DNA from: Devosia sp. 67-54
Lineage (GTDB): Bacteria > Pseudomonadota > Alphaproteobacteria > Rhizobiales > Devosiaceae
DNA: 64,000 bases
Reading direction: 5' to 3'
Assembly (NCBI RefSeq): GCF_001899075.1
Contig: NZ_MKVA01000011.1
Location: 1-64,000, forward strand
This document shows, piece after piece, positions 9,591 to 17,772 of the stretch. Numbering within the stretch: the stretch's first letter is position 1; each line of letters starts with the position of its first letter. Both the position numbers and the translations under genes were made by a program. A model generated the notes under the pieces. It saw only the letters and a list, made by a program, of their open reading frames with translations. It was not told the DNA's origin and did no database searches.

Positions 9591-10187
9591 GTGGGCAGTC
9601 CCGAGGCGCGCGCCGAAACCGCCCGCCAATTGCGCGAGGAGGTGCGCCAGGTGTTGGCGGAAACCGGCCTCTTCGCCCTGCTCACCGACCGCTTCGGCGA
9701 ACCCACCGTTACCGGCAGCGCCGGCTACGACCTGATGGTCTGGCGCGATATCGACATTCACCTGCCGCTCGAGGCCGAGCGCTGGAGCGAATGGATGGCC
9801 TTCGGCCAGGATCTCGCGGCACAGCTCCACAGCGTCGGCCTCGCGCTGCACAAAGCCACCTTCGTCAACGACTGGGTCGACCCGCATCCGCTCGGCGCCG
9901 GCCTCTATTGGGGCATTGAGTTCAAGGACTTTGCCGGCAACCCCTGGAAGCTCGACCTCTGGGGCTGGGACCCCTTCGACTTCGCCGTGCGCCAGGCCCG
10001 CGATTTCTCGCTGCGCACCGACCTCGCCGCCTGCGACCGCGACCTGATCCTCCGCCTCAAGACCGAGGCGCGCGAGCGCGACGATTATTATGGCGTCAAA
10101 GTTTCGAGCTGGGACATCTACCAGTTCGCCATCGCCAAGGCCGGCGACAGCCTGAGCGCTCTGGAGCTGTGGAAGGCGCGGCAGTAG
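9591..10187 (+). CDS. Putative nucleotidyltransferase-fold protein
   Basis: A 198-residue cytosolic protein of unknown function. After a helical N-terminus it shows GSAGYDLMVWRDIDIHL, which fits the nucleotidyltransferase pattern hG[GS]x9-13Dh[DE]h with DID as the metal-binding pair. Several Trp-rich segments follow (KLDLWGWDPFDFA). The GTG at 9591 is chosen because GGGGAGG ends 5 bases upstream; an in-frame TTG at 9570 lies inside the rplS terminator tail. The fold is inferred from one motif, and the substrate is unknown. Confidence 0.6.
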   Translation: MGSPEARAETARQLREEVRQVLAETGLFALLTDRFGEPTVTGSAGYDLMVWRDIDIHLPLEAERWSEWMAFGQDLAAQLHSVGLALHKATFVNDWVDPHPLGAGLYWGIEFKDFAGNPWKLDLWGWDPFDFAVRQARDFSLRTDLAACDRDLILRLKTEARERDDYYGVKVSSWDIYQFAIAKAGDSLSALELWKARQ

Positions 10188-10216
10188 GCTTCGCCCTCCG
10201 GGCCCGGAGAAACGCT

Positions 10217-11023
10217 ATGCCATCATACATCTGCACCACCTGCGGCGTCGGCTATGCGGAAACCGACGCGCCGCGCGAAGTCTGCCTGATCTGCGCCGAT
10301 GAGCGGCAATATGTGAACGCCAGGGGCCAGGGCTGGACCACGCTCGAAGAGTTGCGCGACGATCACGTCAACGAATTGCGCGAGCTCGAGCCGGGCCTGA
10401 CCGGCATCGGCGCCCGCCCACAGATCGCCATCGGCCAGCGGGCGCTGCTGGTCGAGCGGCCCGACGGCGGGGTGCTGTGGGACTGCACGCCGCTCGTCAC
10501 CGACGCGGCGCTCGACGCCATCGCGGCTAAAGGCGGCGTCAGCGCCATCGCCATTTCGCACCCGCATTTCTACGCCACCATGGTCGACTGGAGCCAGGCG
10601 CTGGGCGGCGTGCCGATCTACCTCCACGAGGACAATCGCGACTGGGTGATGCGGCCCGACCCGGCCGTCGAGTTCTGGTCGGGCGCCAGCAAGGCCGTCG
10701 CCGACGGCATCACCCTGGTACGCACCGGTGGCCACTTCCCCGGCTCGACCGTGCTGCATTGGGCACAGGGTGCCGGCGGCAAGGGCGTGCTGCTGACCGG
10801 CGATTCCATCATGGTGGTGCCCGACACGCGCTGGGTGAGCTTCATGTACTCGTTCCCCAACCTCGTCCCGCTCAACGCCCGCAGCGTCGAGGCCATTGTA
10901 AAGTCGGTCCGCGCCTACCAATTCGACAGGATCTATGCCGGATGGTGGGACCGCGTGCTCGACCATGACGCCAAGGCTACAGTGCAACGCAGCGCCGAAC
11001 GATATATCGCTGCCATACGCTAG
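10217..11023 (+). CDS. MBL-fold metallohydrolase with N-terminal rubredoxin-like zinc ribbon
   Basis: A 268-residue protein. Residues 6-26 hold two CxxC pairs (C6, C9, C23, C26), a zinc-ribbon or rubredoxin-like knuckle. A metallo-beta-lactamase-like domain follows, with HPHFY at 115-119, GGHFPGST, and TGDSIMV later. The canonical HxHxDH motif is reduced to HxH with no following DH, so the metal site is atypical. The ATG at 10217 is used because the ribbon starts there. The C-terminal part contains a GATATATC site also found in front of the downstream PadR gene. Substrate unknown. Confidence 0.75.
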   Translation: MPSYICTTCGVGYAETDAPREVCLICADERQYVNARGQGWTTLEELRDDHVNELRELEPGLTGIGARPQIAIGQRALLVERPDGGVLWDCTPLVTDAALDAIAAKGGVSAIAISHPHFYATMVDWSQALGGVPIYLHEDNRDWVMRPDPAVEFWSGASKAVADGITLVRTGGHFPGSTVLHWAQGAGGKGVLLTGDSIMVVPDTRWVSFMYSFPNLVPLNARSVEAIVKSVRAYQFDRIYAGWWDRVLDHDAKATVQRSAERYIAAIR

Positions 11024-11097
11024 AGTGCGGCCGGGCCATTGGTCCTGTGCAGATTCTATAGAAAATAGCCTGTTTTCGGCATCAGATATATTTACGC

Positions 11098-11155
11098 GAT
11101 ATATCTTGACGGTTTCGTTGTGCAAGCGTATCTCCGCACTATCGTAAGATATATC
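11098..11155 (+). promoter_or_regulatory. PadR promoter with two GATATATC operator-like palindromes
   Basis: Perfect 8-bp palindromes GATATATC lie at 11098-11105 and 11148-11155, exactly 50 bases apart, with a related GATATATT at 11085-11092. A sigma-70-like promoter fits between them: TTGACG (11106-11111), 17 bases, TATCTC (11129-11134). The sites therefore flank the promoter in the way expected for autorepression. A further GATATATC is at 11002-11009 inside the preceding gene. PadR operators are usually AT-rich inverted repeats; the assignment is inference. Confidence 0.6.
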
Positions 11156-11166
11156 GGAGACACATC

Positions 11167-11901
11167 ATGCATCATGATGATCCTTTTGGCCGGTCCCAGG
11201 ACCGGTGGGATCGCGCCCAGCACCGCATGTGGCGCAAATTCGAGGCCATGGGCCGCCGCGGCGGCTGGGGCGGGCCGCGGGGCGGCGCCTGGGGCGCCAA
11301 TTTCGGCGACTGGGGTGGCTTTGGCGACAATATGCGGATCGGCCGCATGCTCGCCTCGGGCGATTTGCGCCTGATTGCGCTGTATTTCATCGAGCAGCAG
11401 CCGCGCCACGGCTACGATCTGATCAAGGCCATCGAGGAAAAGACCGGCGGCATGTACAGCCCGAGCCCCGGCGTCATCTATCCGGCGCTGACCTTCCTCG
11501 AAGAGGCCAGCTACGTGACCTCGACCGCCGAGGGCAACAAGCGGCTCTACACCATCACCGACGAGGGCCGCACCCATCTCGACGACAACCGCGAGGCGGT
11601 GGAGAGCACGCTCGCCCATCTCGGCCGGCTCAGCGAGCAGGTCGGCAAGATGCGCGAGCGCTGGGACGAGATGCGCCGGCATTTCGACGAGCATCATCCA
11701 CGCCCCGATCGCGACATGGACGACGTCGCCCCCGAGGTGAACGAGGCCCGCCGCGACCTCAAGGACGCCATCCGCGAGGCCGCCCGGGACCGCGATCCCG
11801 GGAGCCAGCGGCGCCTCGCCGACGCACTGCGGCGCGCCGCCGAGGACATTCGGCGCACCGGCAGCGGCCGTTCGGCCGAACCCGACGATGTCGATATCTG
11901 A
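11167..11901 (+). CDS. PadR-family transcriptional regulator
   Basis: A 244-residue regulator. The first 55 residues are Gly/Trp/Arg-rich and low-complexity. The PadR winged-helix domain (about 60-140) follows, with LIALYFIEQQPRHGYDLIKA, the SPSPGVIYPAL recognition region and the wing KRLYTITDEG. The C-terminal half is charged and helical, as in PadR subfamily-1 proteins with a dimerising arm. It sits directly behind two operator-like GATATATC sites, so autoregulation is likely. Ligand and targets are unknown; the neighbouring MBL hydrolase and the downstream genes are candidates. Confidence 0.9.
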   Translation: MHHDDPFGRSQDRWDRAQHRMWRKFEAMGRRGGWGGPRGGAWGANFGDWGGFGDNMRIGRMLASGDLRLIALYFIEQQPRHGYDLIKAIEEKTGGMYSPSPGVIYPALTFLEEASYVTSTAEGNKRLYTITDEGRTHLDDNREAVESTLAHLGRLSEQVGKMRERWDEMRRHFDEHHPRPDRDMDDVAPEVNEARRDLKDAIREAARDRDPGSQRRLADALRRAAEDIRRTGSGRSAEPDDVDI

Positions 11902-12145
11902 ACCGTTCCGCGAACCGCGACTGGGGCCGACCATGTGGTGGCACGCCGACCTCCCCGCTGCCCACGCTCTGGCCCCGGCGGCGAAAGCTCCTCCCGATCC
12001 CGACGACCGGGGGGAGTTCCTGCTCGAATGGATCGTGCCCAGCGTCGGCGACGAGATGCGCTCCCGCCGGTTCTGGGCCGATGGCGGTGACGGCGGCAAG
12101 CGGCGGGCCCTGCGCCGCGGCCTGCGCGTCGGCGACGATACTTAG
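11888..12145 (+). CDS. Small hypothetical protein overlapping the padR-like gene
   Basis: An 85-codon frame starting ATGTCGATATCTGAA inside the last codons of the PadR gene and running to TAG at 12145. The predicted protein is polar, with the central segment FLLEWIVPSVGDEM and an Arg-rich end. No family was recognised. The 14-base overlap could indicate coupled translation, but no clear Shine-Dalgarno sequence is seen and high GC alone can keep such a frame open. Low confidence. Confidence 0.3.
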   Translation: MSISEPFREPRLGPTMWWHADLPAAHALAPAAKAPPDPDDRGEFLLEWIVPSVGDEMRSRRFWADGGDGGKRRALRRGLRVGDDT

Positions 12146-12186
12146 CCACATATGGCGAAGGCGACTCGTCTGCGCCGCCAAATCGG

Positions 12187-12200
12187 ACTAACATGTTAGT
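12187..12200. promoter_or_regulatory. Perfect palindrome ACTAACATGTTAGT upstream of the 2-hydroxyacid dehydrogenase gene
   Basis: A 14-bp perfect inverted repeat whose end is 17 bases before the GTG start at 12218. Its position over the probable transcription start or leader suggests a repressor operator for the FAD/Fe-S dehydrogenase operon. No regulator gene is adjacent except the PadR protein, whose apparent sites look different. Confidence 0.55.
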
Positions 12201-12217
12201 TCACGACGAGGTTTACC

Positions 12218-15124
12218 GTGAACGACATGACGCCCATCGGGGCCGACCGCACCGCCGCCGCGCGGCGGGTGGCGACCCGCCTTCAGGCCACCACCCAAAT
12301 CCTGCCCAGCCGGATCATGACCGATCCGCTGATGACCTACGCCTATGCCGGCGATTCCAGCCAGTACCGGCTGGTGCCGGCCCTGGTGGTGATCGTCAAC
12401 TCCGAAGCCGAAGTGCTGGCGGTGCTGAACGCCGCGCGCGCCGAGCGCCTGCCGGTGACCTTCCGCGCCGCCGGCACCTCGCTCAGCGGCCAGTCCAATT
12501 CCGATGGCGTGCTGTGCGTGCTCGGCGATGGCTTCAAGCAGATGCGCATCCACGACAATGGCGACCGCATCACGCTGGGGCCGGCGATCATCGTCGCCAA
12601 CGCCAACCGCGCGCTGAAGCCGTTCAATCGCAAGCTGGGCCCCGACCCCGCCAGCCAGGCCACCTGCAAGATCGGCGGTGTGGTCAACAACAATTCGTCC
12701 GGCATGTGCTGCGGCGTCGCCTACAACACCTACCACACGCTGCAGCGCATGCGGCTGATGCTGACCGATGGAACGGTGCTCGACTCGGGAGATCCGGACT
12801 CGGTCGCCGCGTTCCGGCAGAGGAAGGCCGACCTGCTCGAGGCGCTGCACGCGCTGCACCACGAGGTGATGGCGGACACCGAGTTGGTCGAGCTGATCCG
12901 CAGGAAATACCGGATCAAGAACACCGTCGGCTATTCGATCAATGCGCTGACCGATTTCCACGACCCCGTCGACATCCTGATCCACCTGATCGTCGGCTCG
13001 GAGGGCACGCTCGGCTTCGTTTCGGAGGTGACCTACAACACCATTCCGGAGCATCCCTACAAGGTGACCGGGCTGATCCCCTTCCCCGATCCCTATTCCT
13101 GCGCCCGCGCCATCTCGCGGCTCGCCAATGGCGGCATCCAGTCGACCACGGGCGTCACTGCCGCCGAATATATCGAGCGCCGCGCCCTCGGCACGGTCGA
13201 GCACATCGCCGTCATCGCGCCGCTGGTCCGGTTCTTCACCGAAACCTCGCCGGCCGTGCTGATCGACGTCTCCGCGCCGACGCCGGAGGAACTGGCGGTC
13301 GAGCAAGCCAAGGCCGAGACCATCCTGCGCGAAGAGGGCGCGACCGACCTCAATTTCTCTGCCGATGAGGAGCGCTCGCACGCCCTGTGGGACGTGCGCA
13401 AGGGCTTCTTCGCCTCTGCCGGCGCGGCTCGCCGTCCGGGGACCGCAATGCTGACCGAGGACGTGGCGGCGCCCATCGACCGCCTCGCCGACTTCGTCAT
13501 CGACATGCGCAAGCTGCTCGACGCGCACGGCTATGAGGACGCGGTGATCTTCGGCCATGCGCTGGCCGGCAATCTGCACTTCCAGATGGGCGACGAGCTG
13601 GCGGCGCCCGGCGCGGCGGAAAAGTTCGACGCCTTCAGCCAGGATCTGAGCGAGCTGGTCTCGGTGCGCTATGGCGGCTCGCTCAAGGCCGAACATGGCA
13701 CCGGCCGCGCCATCGCCCCCTTCGTCGAGCGCGAATGGGGAGCCGCCGCCTATCGCATCATGCGCAGGATCAAGCCGCTGTTCGATCCCGAGGACCTGCT
13801 CAACCCCGGCGTGCTGATCACCGACAACAAGACCGTGCATCTCGAGCACTTCAAGGAGATGCGGCTTTCCAACCCGATCGTCGACCTCTGCATCGAATGC
13901 GGCTTCTGCGAGCCGGCCTGCCCGAGCGCGCAACTGACGCTGAGCCCCCGCCAGCGCATCGTGGTGACGCGCGAGATGCAGCGTCTCAGCGAGACGCACG
14001 AGGACGATGCGCGGCTCGCCGCCCTGCAGGAGGGGTTCGGTTATGCCGGGCTCTACACCTGCGCCGCCGGCAATGTCTGCGCCGGCCGCTGCCCGGTCGG
14101 CATCGAGACCGGCACCATGGTGCTGGGCGAGCGGGCGAGGCGCAAGACGGCGGGCGAAAAGCGCGCCGCGCACCTGGTGGCCGGCCACACGCTGGCGGTG
14201 GAGCGCGGCCTCAAGGCCGGCATCGGCGTGCAGGCGCTGAGCCGCAGCATCATCGGCGACGGCGCCACCGACGCCATCGCCGGCGCCATGCGCAAGGCCC
14301 TGCGCACGCCGCGCGTCAGCCGCGCTCTGCGGCCCGGGCCGGGCGCTCCCGCGGCGCGGCCCGGCGCCCGGGTGCGCAACAATCCCAAGGCCGACGGCGC
14401 GCCGGTGGCCATCGCGGCGCCCGCCAATCGCGTGGTGTATTTCCCCGCCTGCCCGACCCGCATGTTCGGTGCAAATACAACGCCTTACGACCTGCTGCCG
14501 ACGCCCGCGGCGATGCTGAAGCTCCTGGAACGCGCCGGATTCGACGTCGTGGTACCACAGGGGCTGGAGGGACAGTGCTGCGGCCAGCCTTTCCTCAGCA
14601 AAGGCTTCCCCGAGGAGGCGGCGCGGGTGGGCGGCCGGCTCCTGGAAACGCTGGCGCCGGAGCATGCGCGCGTTCTGACCGACGCCGCGACTTGCGCCAA
14701 GCATTTGAAGCAGCACCACAATTCCGAGATCGTCGTGGCCGACAGCGCCGAGTTCCTGGCAGCCGAAGTGCTGCCCAGGCTCAAGGTGGTGCGGACCATT
14801 CCGGCCGTCGCGGTGCATCACAATTGCTCGGCGCAGCGGATGGGCGAGCAGCAGGCGACCATGACACTGTGTCAGGTTATCGCGGGTACGGTTGCGCCGC
14901 TCGACTCGGTGAGCTGTTGCGGCTTTGCCGGCGACAAGGGCCTGTTCGCGCCGGAGCTCAACGAATGGGCGACGCGCTTCGTCAAGAACGATATTCCAGC
15001 CGGCTGCGAGGTCGGCGTGTCGACGGTCGCGACCTGCGCCGCCGGCCTCAGCGAGCGCGCCGGCATCCCCTTCGTGTCGCTGGCAAGTCTCCTGGAATAC
15101 GCTACAAGGCCGGATGCTCCCTGA
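12218..15124 (+). CDS. FAD-linked and Fe-S-containing D-2-hydroxyacid dehydrogenase (D-lactate dehydrogenase-like)
   Basis: A 968-residue two-module flavoprotein, the length of YdiJ/Dld-II-type enzymes that oxidise D-2-hydroxyacids (D-lactate, D-2-hydroxyglutarate) into the quinone pool. The N-terminal FAD-binding PCMH domain has FRAAGTSLSGQSNSDG and GSEGTLGFVSE, and the C-terminal oxidase domain of this type contains GHALAGNLHF. Two ferredoxin-like clusters follow (CIECGFCEPACP, and CAAGNVCAGRCP). The last third has CCG-type motifs GQCCGQPF and SCCGFAGDKG. The start is a GTG. The stop overlaps the next gene by 11 bases. The substrate cannot be fixed from sequence. Confidence 0.88.
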   Translation: MNDMTPIGADRTAAARRVATRLQATTQILPSRIMTDPLMTYAYAGDSSQYRLVPALVVIVNSEAEVLAVLNAARAERLPVTFRAAGTSLSGQSNSDGVLCVLGDGFKQMRIHDNGDRITLGPAIIVANANRALKPFNRKLGPDPASQATCKIGGVVNNNSSGMCCGVAYNTYHTLQRMRLMLTDGTVLDSGDPDSVAAFRQRKADLLEALHALHHEVMADTELVELIRRKYRIKNTVGYSINALTDFHDPVDILIHLIVGSEGTLGFVSEVTYNTIPEHPYKVTGLIPFPDPYSCARAISRLANGGIQSTTGVTAAEYIERRALGTVEHIAVIAPLVRFFTETSPAVLIDVSAPTPEELAVEQAKAETILREEGATDLNFSADEERSHALWDVRKGFFASAGAARRPGTAMLTEDVAAPIDRLADFVIDMRKLLDAHGYEDAVIFGHALAGNLHFQMGDELAAPGAAEKFDAFSQDLSELVSVRYGGSLKAEHGTGRAIAPFVEREWGAAAYRIMRRIKPLFDPEDLLNPGVLITDNKTVHLEHFKEMRLSNPIVDLCIECGFCEPACPSAQLTLSPRQRIVVTREMQRLSETHEDDARLAALQEGFGYAGLYTCAAGNVCAGRCPVGIETGTMVLGERARRKTAGEKRAAHLVAGHTLAVERGLKAGIGVQALSRSIIGDGATDAIAGAMRKALRTPRVSRALRPGPGAPAARPGARVRNNPKADGAPVAIAAPANRVVYFPACPTRMFGANTTPYDLLPTPAAMLKLLERAGFDVVVPQGLEGQCCGQPFLSKGFPEEAARVGGRLLETLAPEHARVLTDAATCAKHLKQHHNSEIVVADSAEFLAAEVLPRLKVVRTIPAVAVHHNCSAQRMGEQQATMTLCQVIAGTVAPLDSVSCCGFAGDKGLFAPELNEWATRFVKNDIPAGCEVGVSTVATCAAGLSERAGIPFVSLASLLEYATRPDAP

Positions 15125-16172
15125 TCTGTCCGAGCCGGAAGACCGCCGCGACCCGTTCTGCCGCTATTTCGGCACCTGCGGCGGCTGCACGCTGCAGCAT
15201 TTCGGCCCCGCCGCCTACGATGCGCTGAAGCGCGGGCTGGTGGAGGACGCGCTGCGCCACGCCCATGTGGCGGCGGCGCTGAACCCCATGCTCGCCGCCC
15301 ATGGCGACGGCCGAAGGCGGGCGACGCTGCATGCCCGCGGCAAGGCGGTGGGCTACATGCAGGCGCGCAGCCACGATTTGCTCGACATCGCCGCCTGCCC
15401 GATCCTGGTGCCGGCGCTGGCGCAGCGCGCCGTGACGCTGACCCATCCCATCGCCGCGACCGTCGGCGATTGCGACGTGGCCTATACCGCGACCGACACC
15501 GGCCTCGACGTCGCCATCCGCACCGAGCGCCGATTCAAGGCCGAGCGGCTGACGCTGCTGGCGCAGCGCTCGGGCGCGGCGCGGCTGTCGCTCAATGGCG
15601 AGATCGTCATCGAGACGCGGCCGCCGGCGGTGAGGATGGGCAAGGCGCTGGTCGAGATTCCGGTCGCGAGCTTCCTGCAGGCGACCGCCGAGGCCGAGGC
15701 GGTGCTGGCGCGGCTGGTGCGTGACGGCGTCGGGCCGGCGAAATCGGTGGCCGACCTGTTCTGCGGCATGGGCCCGTTCACGCTGCGGCTGGCCGAAACG
15801 GCGCGCATCTTTGCCGCCGATGCCGACCGGCCGGCCATCGCCGCGCTGCACAAGGCCGTGAAGCACACACAGGGGCTGAAGCCGGTGACGGCGGCCGTCC
15901 GCGACCTGTTCCGCGAGCCGCTGCTGCCGCGCGAGCTCGACGCCCACGACGCCGTGGTGTTCGACCCGCCCCGCGCCGGCGCCGAGGCGCAGGCCCGCGA
16001 GCTGGCGAAGTCGAAGGTCAGGACCGTGGTGGCGGTGTCGTGCGAGCCGCGCACCTTCGCCCGCGACGCGGCGATATTGATTGCCGGCGGCTACCGGCTG
16101 GAGAGCGTGACGCCGGTCGACCAGTTCGCCTGGTCGATGCATGTGGAGGTGGTGGGGGTGTTCCGGCGGTGA
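15114..16172 (+). CDS. RNA m5U methyltransferase of the RlmC/RlmD/TrmA family
   Basis: A 352-residue SAM-dependent RNA methyltransferase. N-terminal cluster cysteines are in CRYFGTCGGC, with a fourth in ACPIL. The SAM site is DLFCGMGPFTL, followed by VFDPPRAGA and the catalytic-Cys motif VSCEPRTFARD, where the family usually has SCNP. The ATG at 15114 overlaps the end of the dehydrogenase gene by 11 bases. A 23S rRNA uridine (U747 or U1939) or tRNA U54 is the likely target. It is shorter than RlmD because the TRAM domain is missing, closer to RlmC. Confidence 0.87.
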   Translation: MLPDLSEPEDRRDPFCRYFGTCGGCTLQHFGPAAYDALKRGLVEDALRHAHVAAALNPMLAAHGDGRRRATLHARGKAVGYMQARSHDLLDIAACPILVPALAQRAVTLTHPIAATVGDCDVAYTATDTGLDVAIRTERRFKAERLTLLAQRSGAARLSLNGEIVIETRPPAVRMGKALVEIPVASFLQATAEAEAVLARLVRDGVGPAKSVADLFCGMGPFTLRLAETARIFAADADRPAIAALHKAVKHTQGLKPVTAAVRDLFREPLLPRELDAHDAVVFDPPRAGAEAQARELAKSKVRTVVAVSCEPRTFARDAAILIAGGYRLESVTPVDQFAWSMHVEVVGVFRR

Positions 16173-16206
16173 GGCGACTTTTGACTAGTACGAACGTTGT
16201 TCCAGC

Positions 16207-16322
16207 GGCCCCCACCCCCCAGCCCCTCCCCGCAAGGGGGAGGGGGGCGATGGAGCCGCAATTTCGGTTGGGCAGTCAGGCCCCCCTCCCCCTTGCGGGG
16301 AGGGGACGGGGGTGGGGGCCGC
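16207..16322. repeat. GC-rich REP-like repeat, inverted pair (copies 2 and 3)
   Basis: Two copies of the repeat also seen at 62-98 lie head to head. The reverse copy is at about 16207-16247 (core CCCCTCCCCGCAAGGGGGAG) and the forward copy at about 16280-16322 (core CCCCCTTGCGGGGAGGGG). The pair fills the gap between the RNA methyltransferase and selO and ends 7 bases before the selO start codon, so it must be part of the selO leader. Confidence 0.8.
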
Positions 16323-16329
16323 GAGCACG

Positions 16330-17772
16330 ATGGTCACGCTGACCCCCTCCACCGCCCACACCACGCTCGGCCCCGCCTTCTACGACGAAGTCGTCCCCGC
16401 GCACTTTCCCGAGCTGACGCTGCGCTATCGCAACCAGCGGGCGGCGGCGACGGTGGGGCTCGACACCCTCACCGAGGCGCAATGGATCGAGCATTTCGGC
16501 CGCTTCGTGCCCATTCCCGGCTCGCTGACGACGCCGCTGGCGCTGCGCTATCACGGCCACCAGTTCCAAGCCTACAACGCCGACCTCGGCGACGGCCGCG
16601 GCTTTCTGTTCGCGCAACTGCAGGACGATGCCGGGCGGCTGCTCGACCTCGGCACCAAGGGCTCGGGCCGCACCCCGTGGTCGCGCATGGGCGACGGGCG
16701 GCTGACGCTGAAGGGCGGCGTGCGCGAGGTGCTGGCGACCGCGATGCTCGAGGCGCTCGGCGTCGATACCAGCAAGAGCCTGAGCCTGGTCGAGACCGGC
16801 GAAGAGCTGGAGCGCAGCGACGAGCCGTCGCCGACGCGCGCCAGCGTGCTGGTGCGGCTGAGCCACGGCCATGTGCGCATCGGCACCTTCCAGCGCCTCG
16901 GCTTTCTCGGCGACACCGGCAATCTGGGCCGGCTGCTCGACTATGCGCTCGCGACCTATCTGCCCGGCGTGGCGCCGCCCGGCGACAATGCAAGGGCGGA
17001 GAAATTCCTCGCGGCGGTGGCCGAGCGCGTGGCGGCGACCGGCGCCGACTGGCTGGCGGCGGGGTTCGTGCATGGCGTGCTCAACTCCGACAACATCAAC
17101 ATCACCGGCGAGAGCTTCGACTACGGCCCGTGGCGCTTCCTGCCGCACTACGACCCCAATTTCACCGCCGCCTATTTCGACCAGACCGGGCTTTATGCCT
17201 TCGGCCGGCAGCCCGACGCGCTGGCGTGGAATTTGACGCGGCTGGCCGAGGTGCTGCTGCCGCTCGGCAGCCATGACGGACTCGAAGCGGCGCTCAACCG
17301 CTTCTGGCCGGCGTTCCAGCAGGCGATGTGGAGCGCCGCTCTACGCCGCCTGGCGCTGCTGCCGCGCGGCGCAGCGGAGGATGCCGAGCTGGTGGTGCGG
17401 ATCTTCGGCTTCCTGCACTCAAGCGGCATCCGCTACGAGCAGTTCTGGTTCGACTGGCGCGGCGGCACGCTGAGCGCCGGGCGCGCGGCGCGGAGCCCCG
17501 CCGCCGACGCCTATGCCGGCGACGCCTTCGCCCCGGTGCGCGCGGCGCTGGCGCCCTATGTGGCCACCGGCACCGCCAATCTCGACCACCCCTATTTTGC
17601 CCGCGCCGTGCCGCGCACCATGCTGATCGACGAAGTGGAGGCGCTGTGGGCGCCCATCGCCGAGCGCGACGACTGGAGCGCGCTCCACCGCGTGCTGGGC
17701 GAGATCGAGGAGATGCGGCAGGCCTATGCCGGCGATGCGAAATCGTCGGCACGGCCCGCCGCCAGCTCGTAG
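16330..17772 (+). CDS. selO: Protein adenylyltransferase SelO (YdiU/UPF0061 family)
   Basis: A pseudokinase-fold enzyme that AMPylates Ser/Thr/Tyr on proteins, linked to redox stress. The product has 480 residues. It shows GTKGSGRTPWSRMGDGRLTLK (about residues 111-131) and the catalytic region FVHGVLNSDNINITGESFDY, including the NSDN metal site. The C-terminus lacks the Cys/Sec tail known from some SelO proteins. The ATG at 16330 is used; a GTG 18 bases upstream lies in repeat sequence. No Shine-Dalgarno sequence is evident because the repeat abuts the start. The 3' end overlaps the convergent cyclase gene by 49 bases. Confidence 0.9.
   Translation: MVTLTPSTAHTTLGPAFYDEVVPAHFPELTLRYRNQRAAATVGLDTLTEAQWIEHFGRFVPIPGSLTTPLALRYHGHQFQAYNADLGDGRGFLFAQLQDDAGRLLDLGTKGSGRTPWSRMGDGRLTLKGGVREVLATAMLEALGVDTSKSLSLVETGEELERSDEPSPTRASVLVRLSHGHVRIGTFQRLGFLGDTGNLGRLLDYALATYLPGVAPPGDNARAEKFLAAVAERVAATGADWLAAGFVHGVLNSDNINITGESFDYGPWRFLPHYDPNFTAAYFDQTGLYAFGRQPDALAWNLTRLAEVLLPLGSHDGLEAALNRFWPAFQQAMWSAALRRLALLPRGAAEDAELVVRIFGFLHSSGIRYEQFWFDWRGGTLSAGRAARSPAADAYAGDAFAPVRAALAPYVATGTANLDHPYFARAVPRTMLIDEVEALWAPIAERDDWSALHRVLGEIEEMRQAYAGDAKSSARPAASS

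Noticed and set aside
12188-14821. Long minus-strand open frame (877 codons) opposite the FAD/Fe-S dehydrogenase gene
   Set aside because: His/Arg/Gly-rich translation without family motifs, fully antisense to a well-supported gene; such frames arise from high third-position GC.
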